Source of the DNA: Campylobacteraceae bacterium
GTDB lineage: Bacteria > Campylobacterota > Campylobacteria > Campylobacterales > Campylobacteraceae
Assembly (NCBI GenBank): GCA_031259875.1
Contig: JAIRKW010000085.1
Location: forward strand, 1 to 5,767
Direction of reading: 5' to 3'
DNA length: 5,767 nt
This document shows, piece after piece, positions 1-5,462 of this stretch. A program made the position numbers and the translations under genes. The notes beneath the pieces are model-generated. The model was not told the origin of the DNA. It saw only the letters and a program-made list of their open reading frames with translations, and made no database searches. The stretch's first letter is position 1. Every line of letters begins with the position of its first letter.

Positions 1-216
1 GTTTAACTCCGCTGAACTGCGCTTGGCATCTTCAAAAGAACTGTTGGTAAATGTCTTTTTGCACTCATTAATATGCTTAACGATATTATTTTTGTCTGTA
101 GATAAAATATCATTGCTATTTTTAACATTCGCATATTGGTTAAGCAATTTGCGCAAATTGTCGTTTCCGTTATTTGTCAAAATGCTGGTTCCGCACGTTG
201 AAAGTATTAAATTCAT
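1..216 (-). CDS. Putative CRISPR-associated CARF-domain protein, APE2256 (Csm6/Csx1-like) family; 5' part only, cut by the window edge
   Basis: The minus strand reads open from an ATG at 216-214 to base 1, giving 72 residues with no stop, so the rest lies outside the window. A Shine-Dalgarno GGAGA (complement of 221-225) sits 4 bases before the ATG, which fixes the start. The protein begins MNLILSTCGTSILTN: a hydrophobic first strand followed by the S-T-x-G-T-S loop typical of CARF domains in APE2256/Csm6/Csx1-type proteins. It ends in SAELN (residues 68-72), also common in the family. Family knowledge: CARF domains bind cyclic oligoadenylate made by type III CRISPR complexes and switch on a C-terminal effector (HEPN RNase, PD-(D/E)xK nuclease, RelE) or cleave the ligand (ring nuclease). 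The effector half is not visible, so the activity cannot be named. The gene diverges from rpsB. No CRISPR repeats or other cas genes appear in the window, so it may be a solo CARF gene or the edge of a locus to the left. Confidence 0.72.
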   Translation of the reverse strand, partial: MNLILSTCGTSILTNNGNDNLRKLLNQYANVKNSNDILSTDKNNIVKHINECKKTFTNSSFEDAKRSSAELN

Positions 217-342
217 AAAATCTCCATATTAAACAGCCTATAAGCAAATACTGATGTAAAATAAAGCTGAGATTTCTAGTGTAACACCACCTTATATTTG
301 CCGCAAAATCAAAATTATATCTTAATTTCGCTTCAAAATCTG

Positions 343-408
343 CAATAAAGCTAAATACTAAAATGTGAGGCGTTATGAAATAAATTCGAATGAAAATCGG
401 CTTTATTG
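343..408. repeat. 9-bp inverted repeat CAATAAAGC / GCTTTATTG with a third partial copy
   Basis: CAATAAAGC at 343-351 is matched by its exact reverse complement GCTTTATTG at 400-408, 48 bases apart. The 9-mer AATAAAGCT also occurs directly at 260-268 and 344-352. In DNA this A+T-rich a chance origin is quite possible. Alternatives are a decayed mobile-element end or a protein-binding site. Confidence 0.3.
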
Positions 409-448
409 GGAATTGAATCTATGAAAATTTAATACTGTTTTTGCATAA

Positions 449-481
449 TTTTACATCTTTTTGCGAAAAAATAATGTGAAA
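449..481. repeat. Imperfect A+T-rich hairpin in the intergenic region
   Basis: Bases 449-456 pair with 474-481 (8 pairs including one G-U). Inside, TTTTT (458-462) pairs with AAAAA (466-470) around a GCG loop. The internal loop is C457 opposite 471-473. No gene ends here on either strand, so a terminator role is not obvious. TTTTTGC also occurs as a direct repeat at 438-444 and 458-464. Confidence 0.35.
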
Positions 482-577
482 ATAAATAACAAAATACGAG
501 ACTTGTGATTGCCAGATAGACAGAGCATTTTGAACAATTTGTATAGATAGTCTAACCTTTTAAGCCCCTTGTAAACA

Positions 578-593
578 AATTTTAAGTAAAATT
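578..593 (+). promoter_or_regulatory. Candidate rpsB promoter -10 (TAAAAT) inside a perfect 7-bp inverted repeat
   Basis: TAAAAT at 587-592 is preceded by T/A-rich DNA including TTTTAAG, the usual form of a Campylobacterota vegetative promoter, which lacks a strong -35. Transcription would start near 599-604, exactly at the base of the leader structure at 605. The -10 lies in AATTTTA-AG-TAAAATT (arms 578-584 and 587-593), which could also be an operator. TATAGA at 542-547 is a weaker alternative. Confidence 0.45.
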
Positions 594-598
594 ACCCC

Positions 599-760
599 CT
601 TAATCTCACACGCACCAATCCTTGAATAGGTTGCGGCATTGTCCGTTGATGGGTGTGGAGGACTAAACCAAATCAGGGAAACGAGATAATAAGTCAACGC
701 GAGTTTTGAAGACTTTTGCGTAGTTTATTAATATCTATTATCCCATAAAAATATAAGGAG
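599..760 (+). promoter_or_regulatory. Structured 5' leader of rpsB-tsf, candidate ribosomal-protein (S2) leader RNA
   Basis: About 165 nt separate the likely transcription start from the rpsB ATG, and the leader folds by eye into two domains. Domain 1 is a three-way junction. Its closing stem pairs 605-607 with 658-660 and 611-616 with 652-657, leaving a 3-nt bulge. It encloses hairpin 617-632 (AA, CCT / AGG, TT around a UGAAU loop) and hairpin 634-645 (CGG/CCG). Domain 2 pairs GATAATA (685-691) with TATTATC (736-742). It encloses ACGC/GCGT (697-700/718-721) and AGTTT/AGACT (702-706/710-714). An alternative pairing, AAGTC (691-695) with GACTT (711-715), would disrupt domain 2. The Shine-Dalgarno AAGGAG (755-760) is outside both stems. 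Autogenous control of rpsB-tsf by S2 is known in E. coli. I do not recognise this as a named Rfam family, and its function here is inferred. Confidence 0.45.
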
Positions 761-766
761 ACATTC

Positions 767-1729
767 ATGGTAACCATGAAAGATTTATTAGAATGCGGCG
801 TGCACTTCGGGCACCAAACAAGAAGATGGAATCCAAAAATGAAAAAATTCATCTTCGGCGAGAGAAAAAATATCTACATCATTGATCTTCAAAAGACTTT
901 AAGATATTTCAGATACACATATAATATCGTAAGAGATGCAGCAGCAGAGGGAAAAACTATCCTTTTCGTCGGCACAAAAAAACAAGCCGTTGCAGCTATC
1001 AAAGAAGCAGCTGAAGGCTGCGGTATGCCATATGTAAATCATCGCTGGCTTGGCGGCATGATGACAAACTTTAATACTATAAGACAATCAATCCGCAAAC
1101 TTGAAATCATAGAAGAGATGGAAAAAGACGGTCAAATTGACCTGTTGACAAAAAAAGAAGCTTTAATGCTTCGCAGAAAAAAAGAGAAACTTTTAAGCTA
1201 TCTTGGCGGACTTAGAAACCTCAAAACTTCACCAGATATGCTTTTTGTTATAGATACAGTTAAAGAGAGAATAGCAGTTGCTGAGGCAAACAGACTAAAA
1301 ATCCCGGTAGTTGCTCCGCTTGATACCAACTGCGACCCTGACGTTGTGGATTTTCCAATACCCGGAAACGACGATGCTATCCGTTCCGTTCAGCTATTTT
1401 GCAAAGAGATGATGGAAGCTGTAAATGAGGGCAAAGAGTTAAGAGCGCAAGACAATCCAGATGCTGAGGGCGTTGTTATAACTCAAAAAGAGAAAGAAGA
1501 GTTATTGGAAGAAGTGCTTGATGATGAAGAGTTGGATGCAGATTTTAGCGAAGAGTTTGTGGATGAAAAAACTGCTTCAACAGATGTCAGTACACCAACA
1601 GTTGAGCAAGACAATACACAAGAACCTTCAAAAAAGACAAGAGTAAAAAAAGAAACTAAGCCTGAAGAAGAGAGCGCTGAAACAGTTGAGAAACCAAAAA
1701 GAGCAAGAAAACAAAAAGAGGCAGAATAA
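767..1729 (+). CDS. rpsB: 30S ribosomal protein S2, with a long charged C-terminal tail
   Basis: S2 is a structural protein of the small ribosomal subunit that sits between head and body and helps recruit S1. The sequence opens MVTMKDLLECGVHFGHQTRRWNPKM, here read as residues 1-25 with the family's GVHFGHQ at 11-17, and continues with KNIYIIDLQKT (34-44). It carries the second S2 signature at 156-180 (P-D-M-L-F-V-I-D through K-I-P) and the TNCDPDVVDFPIPGNDDAIR block at 187-206. The start has AAGGAG six bases upstream; an in-frame ATG at 776 is the alternative. At 320 residues it is much longer than E. coli S2 (241). The extra part, from about residue 240, is first very acidic (EEVLDDEELDADFSEEF) and then lysine-rich (SKKTRVKKETK, KPKRARKQK). 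It is the first gene of the rpsB-tsf pair and overlaps tsf by one base. It is likely controlled by the structured leader upstream. Confidence 0.98.
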   Translation: MVTMKDLLECGVHFGHQTRRWNPKMKKFIFGERKNIYIIDLQKTLRYFRYTYNIVRDAAAEGKTILFVGTKKQAVAAIKEAAEGCGMPYVNHRWLGGMMTNFNTIRQSIRKLEIIEEMEKDGQIDLLTKKEALMLRRKKEKLLSYLGGLRNLKTSPDMLFVIDTVKERIAVAEANRLKIPVVAPLDTNCDPDVVDFPIPGNDDAIRSVQLFCKEMMEAVNEGKELRAQDNPDAEGVVITQKEKEELLEEVLDDEELDADFSEEFVDEKTASTDVSTPTVEQDNTQEPSKKTRVKKETKPEEESAETVEKPKRARKQKEAE

Positions 1730-2796
1730 TGGCAGAGATAAGTGCAAGTTTGGTTAAAGAATTAAGAGAGATGACCGGTGCAGGTATGATGGATTGCAAA
1801 AATGCCCTCGTTCAAACAAACGGCGATATAGATGCTGCCATTGATTTTTTGCGCGAAAAGGGGCTTGGCAAAGCGGCCAAAAAAGCAGACCGTCTTGCAA
1901 GTGAGGGGCTGATAAGCGTTGAAATTGCACCTGATTTTAGTGTGGCTACGATAAGCGAGATAAACTCTGAAACCGATTTTGTCGCCAAAAACGACAAATT
2001 TATAGATATGACAAAAAAAATAACAAAACATATCCAAGAAGGTAATATCCAAAGCGCAGAAGAGCTTCAAAACAGTTCCATAGACGGTATAAATTTTGGT
2101 GAATACATCAATTCGCAGATAGCCACTATCGGTGAAAACCTTGTAGTTCGCCGTTTTGTTACACTGAAAACTAAAAGCGGTGATATTGTAAACGGATATA
2201 TTCATTCAAACGGACGTGTTGGCGTGCTTTTGGAAGCAAAAATAAGCCAAAATATAGAGACTCAAAAAGCGGCCGATTTATTGAAAAATATTGCTATGCA
2301 CGCTGCAGCAATGAAGCCTGTTTATCTATCATATAAAGAGTTAACGCCTGACTTTATAGAAAAAGAGTTTGTAGCTTTTAAGGCAAACTTGGAAAAAGAG
2401 AATGAAGAAGCAAGACGCCTTAAAAAGCTTGAGAAAAAAATCCCGCTTTATGGTTCAAAAGCTCAGCTTACAGATGAAGTTTTAGCCGAAGCTAAATCCA
2501 AAATGGAAGCTGAACTTAAAGCGCAAGGCAAACCTGAAAAGATTTGGGATAGAATAATTCCGGGTCAGCTTGACAGATTTATCGCAGATAATACTCAACT
2601 TGACCAGCAATATGCGCTTTTAAGTCAATTTTATGTTATGGACGACACCAAAACAATAGAACAAGCCGTAAAAGCAAGAGCTGAAGAGCTTGGCGGAACT
2701 ATAGAACTTACGAAATACATCCGTTTTGAAGTTGGTGAGGGATTAGAAAAAAAGAGTGAAGACTTTGCTGCCGAAGTTGCAGCGCAACTTAACTAA
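1729..2796 (+). CDS. tsf: Translation elongation factor Ts
   Basis: EF-Ts is the cytosolic nucleotide exchange factor that releases GDP from EF-Tu. The N-terminal UBA-like domain carries the first signature (TGAGMMDCKNAL, residues 16-27, then GDIDAAIDFLREKGL, 32-46). The second signature, ETDFVAKN (81-88), holds the T-D-F-V residues that contact EF-Tu. The core repeats follow, including IAMHAAAMKP (188-197) and a coiled, charged stretch at 210-240. Near residue 268 is KPEKI, followed by the helical C-terminal part. The 355 residues are longer than E. coli EF-Ts (283) but, from memory, about the size seen in Campylobacter and Helicobacter. The ATG overlaps the rpsB stop (TAATG), which points to translational coupling; a modest AAGAGG lies at 1716-1721. 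A GC-rich hairpin follows the stop at a distance of 9 bases. Confidence 0.98.
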   Translation: MAEISASLVKELREMTGAGMMDCKNALVQTNGDIDAAIDFLREKGLGKAAKKADRLASEGLISVEIAPDFSVATISEINSETDFVAKNDKFIDMTKKITKHIQEGNIQSAEELQNSSIDGINFGEYINSQIATIGENLVVRRFVTLKTKSGDIVNGYIHSNGRVGVLLEAKISQNIETQKAADLLKNIAMHAAAMKPVYLSYKELTPDFIEKEFVAFKANLEKENEEARRLKKLEKKIPLYGSKAQLTDEVLAEAKSKMEAELKAQGKPEKIWDRIIPGQLDRFIADNTQLDQQYALLSQFYVMDDTKTIEQAVKARAEELGGTIELTKYIRFEVGEGLEKKSEDFAAEVAAQLN

Positions 2797-2805
2797 AGCC
2801 AAAAA

Positions 2806-2824
2806 GGGCGGTTTCATACCGCCC
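2806..2824 (+). terminator. Hairpin terminator or attenuator after tsf
   Basis: GGGCGGT (2806-2812) pairs perfectly with ACCGCCC (2818-2824) around a 5-base TTCAT loop, 9 bases after the tsf stop. On the plus strand the following sequence is ATGATTTTAA, a weak U-tract, so termination is probably partial and some read-through into the ABC ATPase gene is expected. On the minus strand the same stem is followed directly by TTTTT (complement of 2805-2801), a better intrinsic terminator, although no minus-strand gene lies nearby. Confidence 0.55.
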
Positions 2825-2844
2825 ATGATTTTAAAGGAGAGAAT

Positions 2845-3483
2845 GTGCATCTTAGTGTAAAAAATCTCTCGCACTCTTTTGATTATCCGCTTTTTCATGA
2901 TATCTCTTTTGAACTTCCCCCCAAAACATCTATAGCAGTAACCGGTGTCAGCGGCAGCGGTAAAAGTACACTTTTACATATTTGCTCCACACTTTTAAAG
3001 CCAAACGACGGTGAAGTCTTTTTTGAAGGTAAAAGTCTTTATAAATTAAGCGCCAGCGAATTGATAAATATAAGAAGAAATGATGTGGGGATTATATTTC
3101 AATCCCATTTTTTGTTTAAAGGTTTCAGTGCGTTTGAAAATATAGAACTCTCAAGTGTTCTAACGGGGCTTCCTTTGGAAAATGAGCTTTTAGAAAAACT
3201 TGGCATTTCGCATATTTTAAAACAAAAGCCAGGTGACATTTCTGGTGGTCAGCAGCAAAGAGTCTCTATTGCACGTGTATTGTCAAAAAGACCAAAAATC
3301 ATATTTGCTGATGAACCTACGGGTAATCTTGACGCGGCAACTGCAACAGAAGTAACTGAACTTCTTTTTAATTATATTAAAAATAATAATGCGATACTTT
3401 TTTTGGTAACGCATGATTTAAATCTCGCCAAATGTTGTGATGTGGCATATAAGCTTGAAAATTTAGCATTAAAAAGGCTTTAA
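2845..3483 (+). CDS. ABC transporter ATP-binding protein, LolD/MacB/FtsE-like
   Basis: This is an ATPase subunit of an ABC system that would act at the inner membrane with a separate permease. All core motifs are present: Walker A GVSGSGKST (34-42), Q-loop glutamine 86 in IIFQ, signature SGGQQQR (133-139), Walker B KIIFADE (151-157) followed by PTGNLD (158-163), and the H-loop histidine 190 in LVTHDL. The GNLDAATATEV stretch after Walker B and the short length (212 residues) fit the LolD/MacB/FtsE group rather than nutrient importers. The start is GTG at 2845, with AAAGGAG ending 5 bases upstream; an overlapping ATG at 2843 is out of frame. No permease gene is adjacent, so the partner and substrate are unknown. 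From memory, the same orphan position after tsf is held by Cj1180c in Campylobacter jejuni. Expression probably comes from read-through of the tsf hairpin, since no clear promoter is visible in the 48-base gap. Confidence 0.92.
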   Translation: MHLSVKNLSHSFDYPLFHDISFELPPKTSIAVTGVSGSGKSTLLHICSTLLKPNDGEVFFEGKSLYKLSASELINIRRNDVGIIFQSHFLFKGFSAFENIELSSVLTGLPLENELLEKLGISHILKQKPGDISGGQQQRVSIARVLSKRPKIIFADEPTGNLDAATATEVTELLFNYIKNNNAILFLVTHDLNLAKCCDVAYKLENLALKRL

Positions 3484-3504
3484 TAATCCAATACTAATTT
3501 AAGA

Positions 3505-3510
3505 TATAAT
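3505..3510 (+). promoter_or_regulatory. -10 element TATAAT, promoter for the acidic-protein/gmk pair
   Basis: TATAAT at 3505-3510 is preceded by AATTTAAGA, T/A-rich DNA typical of Campylobacterota vegetative promoters without a -35. Transcription would start near 3516-3518. The start region holds a small inverted repeat, CAATT-TAC-AATTG (3512-3524). The decamer GATATAATAC (3503-3512) is identical to the one before tatA. Confidence 0.65.
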
Positions 3511-3543
3511 ACAATTTACAATTGGAAAGTTAAAGGAAATGGT

Positions 3544-4839
3544 ATGCGCTTTTTACTTATTAATACAAATCCTGCAGTCTCAAGGCTTGTAAATGCCAGT
3601 CTAAATCGCATTGGACATGAAACAAAAGAGATAGACAGCTATGATAACTTGCCGTTGGATTCGTTCATAGCAATTATTGTGGACAGCGACTCATATAGCG
3701 CTTCGCATATAGACGATTTATTGGCAGTTAGTATCGCCCCCTCTTTGATATATCTCAAGCAGCAAGATGCATCAACGCCGTCAGGCTTTCAATACGCGTT
3801 TTCAAAACCATTTCTGCCGACAGATTTTATTACATTTATCGTATCTATCTTGAAAAAAAATCCCGAATTAAAACGTTTTATCACGCCTGAAGCCGAAGAG
3901 TTTGTAAATATGCTTCCAAAAGATGACAGAGTGGAAACTAAAGAGGAAAAGAGTACCAAAACTCCTGTTCTCGAAGAGCAGGCAGCGGATAATAATTTTA
4001 TCAATTTCAATTTTTATGACGATTTGCAAAAAAAGATACCTATTTTTGATGTGCAGGAACAAAACGAAGTTATACCGACAGAACCGATAGACACAGCTTT
4101 TAGCGCGCCTAAGATTGAACCTGATATAACTGAAGATACATTTTTTAACCTCTCCGACAATATTGGCAAACTTTACTCATCAAACGATGAAGAGACTGCA
4201 AAAGAAGAGAGTACTGCTCCAAATTTTTCAGCTGAAGAGACTGTGCATGAAACACAGGAATCAAAACAAGATAAATTTGAGCCGAGCTCTTCTTCTGCCG
4301 ACCAAAATGAAGAATCCTTAAGTGATGATATCGACAGTTTTGCCGAGTCAAAAAATGAAGATTTCACATTTGACAATACAAAAATTGAACCTGATATGCC
4401 GTCAAATGAAAATAGCAAAGTGGATTTTGATTTTAATATCATGGATGAAACACAAACGTCAAAAGAGACTGCGCCTGAAGAAAACTTTTTAAAAGAGCAA
4501 ACGGAAGAGATAAGAAAAATCGGCGGATTTGAGGAATTGGCAAAAGAGTTTGACGATTTAATAAAGACATCAAAAGGTGAGACTGCACCCAAAGAAGCCA
4601 AACTGCCCTCTTACGCTTCCGAATCAAAAGCCGACCCGCTTGAAAGCCTTAACGAAAAAGAGATGAAAAGAGCGCTTCAAGACGGAGGACTTTTGCCTCA
4701 AAGCGCAGCAGAAATGGTAAAAAGTGAAATACAAAGCGTCGTGCAAAACAGTGTGAACGGGTTACTGCAAGGCAATATTTTGCGCGATGTGTTAAAAGGT
4801 TTAAAAATGAATATTACGATAACTTTTGAGGATAAATAG
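3544..4839 (+). CDS. Highly acidic protein with a degenerate receiver-like N-terminus, function unknown
   Basis: The N-terminal ~105 residues resemble a response-regulator receiver fold: MRFLLINTNPAVSRLV in place of the usual acidic pocket, AIIVDSDSY (43-51) with Asp47 or Asp49 at the phospho-acceptor position, PSLIYLKQ near 66-73, and an intact FSKPF (86-90) lysine-proline motif. The missing first-strand acidic pair suggests a pseudo-receiver. Residues ~110-360 are acidic, low-complexity and probably disordered, with short aromatic patches (INFNFYDDL, TFFNLSDN, VDFDFNIMDE) and a repeated KIEPD (190-194, 280-284). The C-terminal ~65 residues (DPLESLNEKEMKRALQ to LKGLKMNITITFEDK) look folded and helical, ending in a beta-like strand. 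The start ATG has AAGGA six bases upstream. By position it corresponds to the Campylobacter jejuni 'highly acidic protein' Cj1178c (from memory). It overlaps gmk by one base. A scaffold or adaptor role is plausible but only inferred. Confidence 0.85.
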   Translation: MRFLLINTNPAVSRLVNASLNRIGHETKEIDSYDNLPLDSFIAIIVDSDSYSASHIDDLLAVSIAPSLIYLKQQDASTPSGFQYAFSKPFLPTDFITFIVSILKKNPELKRFITPEAEEFVNMLPKDDRVETKEEKSTKTPVLEEQAADNNFINFNFYDDLQKKIPIFDVQEQNEVIPTEPIDTAFSAPKIEPDITEDTFFNLSDNIGKLYSSNDEETAKEESTAPNFSAEETVHETQESKQDKFEPSSSSADQNEESLSDDIDSFAESKNEDFTFDNTKIEPDMPSNENSKVDFDFNIMDETQTSKETAPEENFLKEQTEEIRKIGGFEELAKEFDDLIKTSKGETAPKEAKLPSYASESKADPLESLNEKEMKRALQDGGLLPQSAAEMVKSEIQSVVQNSVNGLLQGNILRDVLKGLKMNITITFEDK

Positions 4840-5462
4840 TGAATTTTAAAGGTGCGCTTTTAGTTATATCAGGTCCAAGCGGTGCGGGGAAAAGTTCTAT
4901 TGTGCGCGAACTTTTAAAGCAAATTCCAAATGCTGCCTTTTCCGTCTCCACAACAACAAGACAAAAAAGAGAAGGTGAAGTCGATGGGGTAAATTACCAC
5001 TTTACGGACAAGGAAAGTTTTCAAAAAGATATAAATGAGGGAGCTTTTTTAGAGTGGGCAAATGTTCACGGCAACTTTTACGGCACATCTTTGAAGCAGA
5101 TTATGAAACTGTTAGACGAGGGAAAGCTTGTTATTTTAGATATTGATGTACAAGGGTATATGCTTTTGAAAGAGAAGCTGGAGCCGTTCATTACTTCCGT
5201 ATTTTTGACGACAAAGAGCAGGGAAGACTTGAAAACAAGACTGCTGTTAAGACAAGGCGACAGTGAAGAGGTAATTGAAAAAAGGCTCGAGAATGCCTTT
5301 GGCGAGATGACGTATATCAACCACTACAAATATCTTGTTATTAATGATGACTTTAAAACAGCTCTTGCGCAAATGCTCAATATCGCCCTCGCCGCTTCCA
5401 GCAAACGCGCTCTTACGGATACGGATAAATTTATAGAGGCTTGGGCAAAGAGCCCAAAATAA
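4839..5462 (+). CDS. gmk: Guanylate kinase
   Basis: This cytosolic enzyme phosphorylates GMP (and dGMP) with ATP to give GDP, an essential step in GTP supply. The P-loop is GPSGAGKSS (12-20). The GMP-binding signature spans 35-55 (SVSTTTRQKREGEVDGVNYHF), with the R41, R44 and Y53 positions kept; E72 and the YG pair at 81-82 also fit. DIDVQG (101-106) is the Walker B-like strand, and RQGDSEEVIEKRL (138-150) is the lid region with its arginines. The length of 207 residues is the usual family size. The GTG start overlaps the previous gene's TAG (TAGTG), with GAGGA six bases upstream; translation is probably coupled to the acidic-protein gene. The 3' end of the gene holds a 6-bp hairpin just before the tatA promoter. 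Confidence 0.98.
   Translation: MNFKGALLVISGPSGAGKSSIVRELLKQIPNAAFSVSTTTRQKREGEVDGVNYHFTDKESFQKDINEGAFLEWANVHGNFYGTSLKQIMKLLDEGKLVILDIDVQGYMLLKEKLEPFITSVFLTTKSREDLKTRLLLRQGDSEEVIEKRLENAFGEMTYINHYKYLVINDDFKTALAQMLNIALAASSKRALTDTDKFIEAWAKSPK
5441..5457 (+). repeat. 6-bp perfect hairpin at the 3' end of gmk
   Basis: TTGGGC (5441-5446) pairs with GCCCAA (5452-5457) around AAAGA. It lies inside the last codons of gmk. The following bases are AAAATAATG, with no T-tract, so a classic intrinsic terminator is not supported. It could stabilise the gmk mRNA 3' end or reflect codon choice. Confidence 0.35.

Larger units (their letters stand above)
217..586. other. A+T-rich intergenic region between the divergent CARF gene and rpsB; no gene recognised
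   Basis: All six frames are broken by frequent stops, and I see no tRNA, rRNA or CRISPR repeat. The region must hold the promoter of the minus-strand CARF gene. Weak -10 candidates on that strand are TATAGG (complement of 242-237) and TATAAG (complement of 296-291), and neither has a good -35. Several short inverted repeats are present and listed separately. A nine-codon ORF at 390-416 (MKIGFIGN, then TGA) has no ribosome binding site and is not called. The length, about 380 bases, is large for a compact Campylobacterota genome and may mark a junction between accessory DNA and the conserved rpsB cluster. Confidence 0.6.

Noticed and set aside
23..232. Plus-strand 69-residue frame beginning MASSKELLVNVF
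   Set aside because: It overlaps the minus-strand CARF frame, lacks a ribosome binding site and resembles no family; it is the shadow of the opposite gene.
279..287. Palindrome GTGT-A-ACAC upstream of the CARF gene as an operator
   Set aside because: Arms of only four bases; expected by chance and without a supporting second copy.
390..416. Tiny ORF MKIGFIGN resembling the start of a Rossmann-fold dehydrogenase
   Set aside because: Only eight codons before TGA, no Shine-Dalgarno, and no recognisable continuation in any frame; too short to call a pseudogene.
217..598. CRISPR array next to the CARF gene
   Set aside because: No regularly spaced direct repeats of 20 or more bases are present; the repeats seen are 7-9 bases and irregular.
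599..760. Known metabolite riboswitch or housekeeping RNA (SRP RNA, 6S, tmRNA) upstream of rpsB
   Set aside because: No diagnostic conserved core of these RNAs is recognisable; the position before rpsB favours a ribosomal-protein leader.
1762..2205. Long minus-strand frame inside tsf (147 codons)
   Set aside because: It is antisense to a well-conserved EF-Ts coding sequence, and the protein is cysteine/phenylalanine-rich with no family resemblance.
4173..4601. Minus-strand 142-residue serine/phenylalanine-rich frame inside the acidic-protein gene
   Set aside because: Its composition is the complement of acidic Glu/Asp codons (giving Ser/Phe), and no start signal was seen; a shadow.
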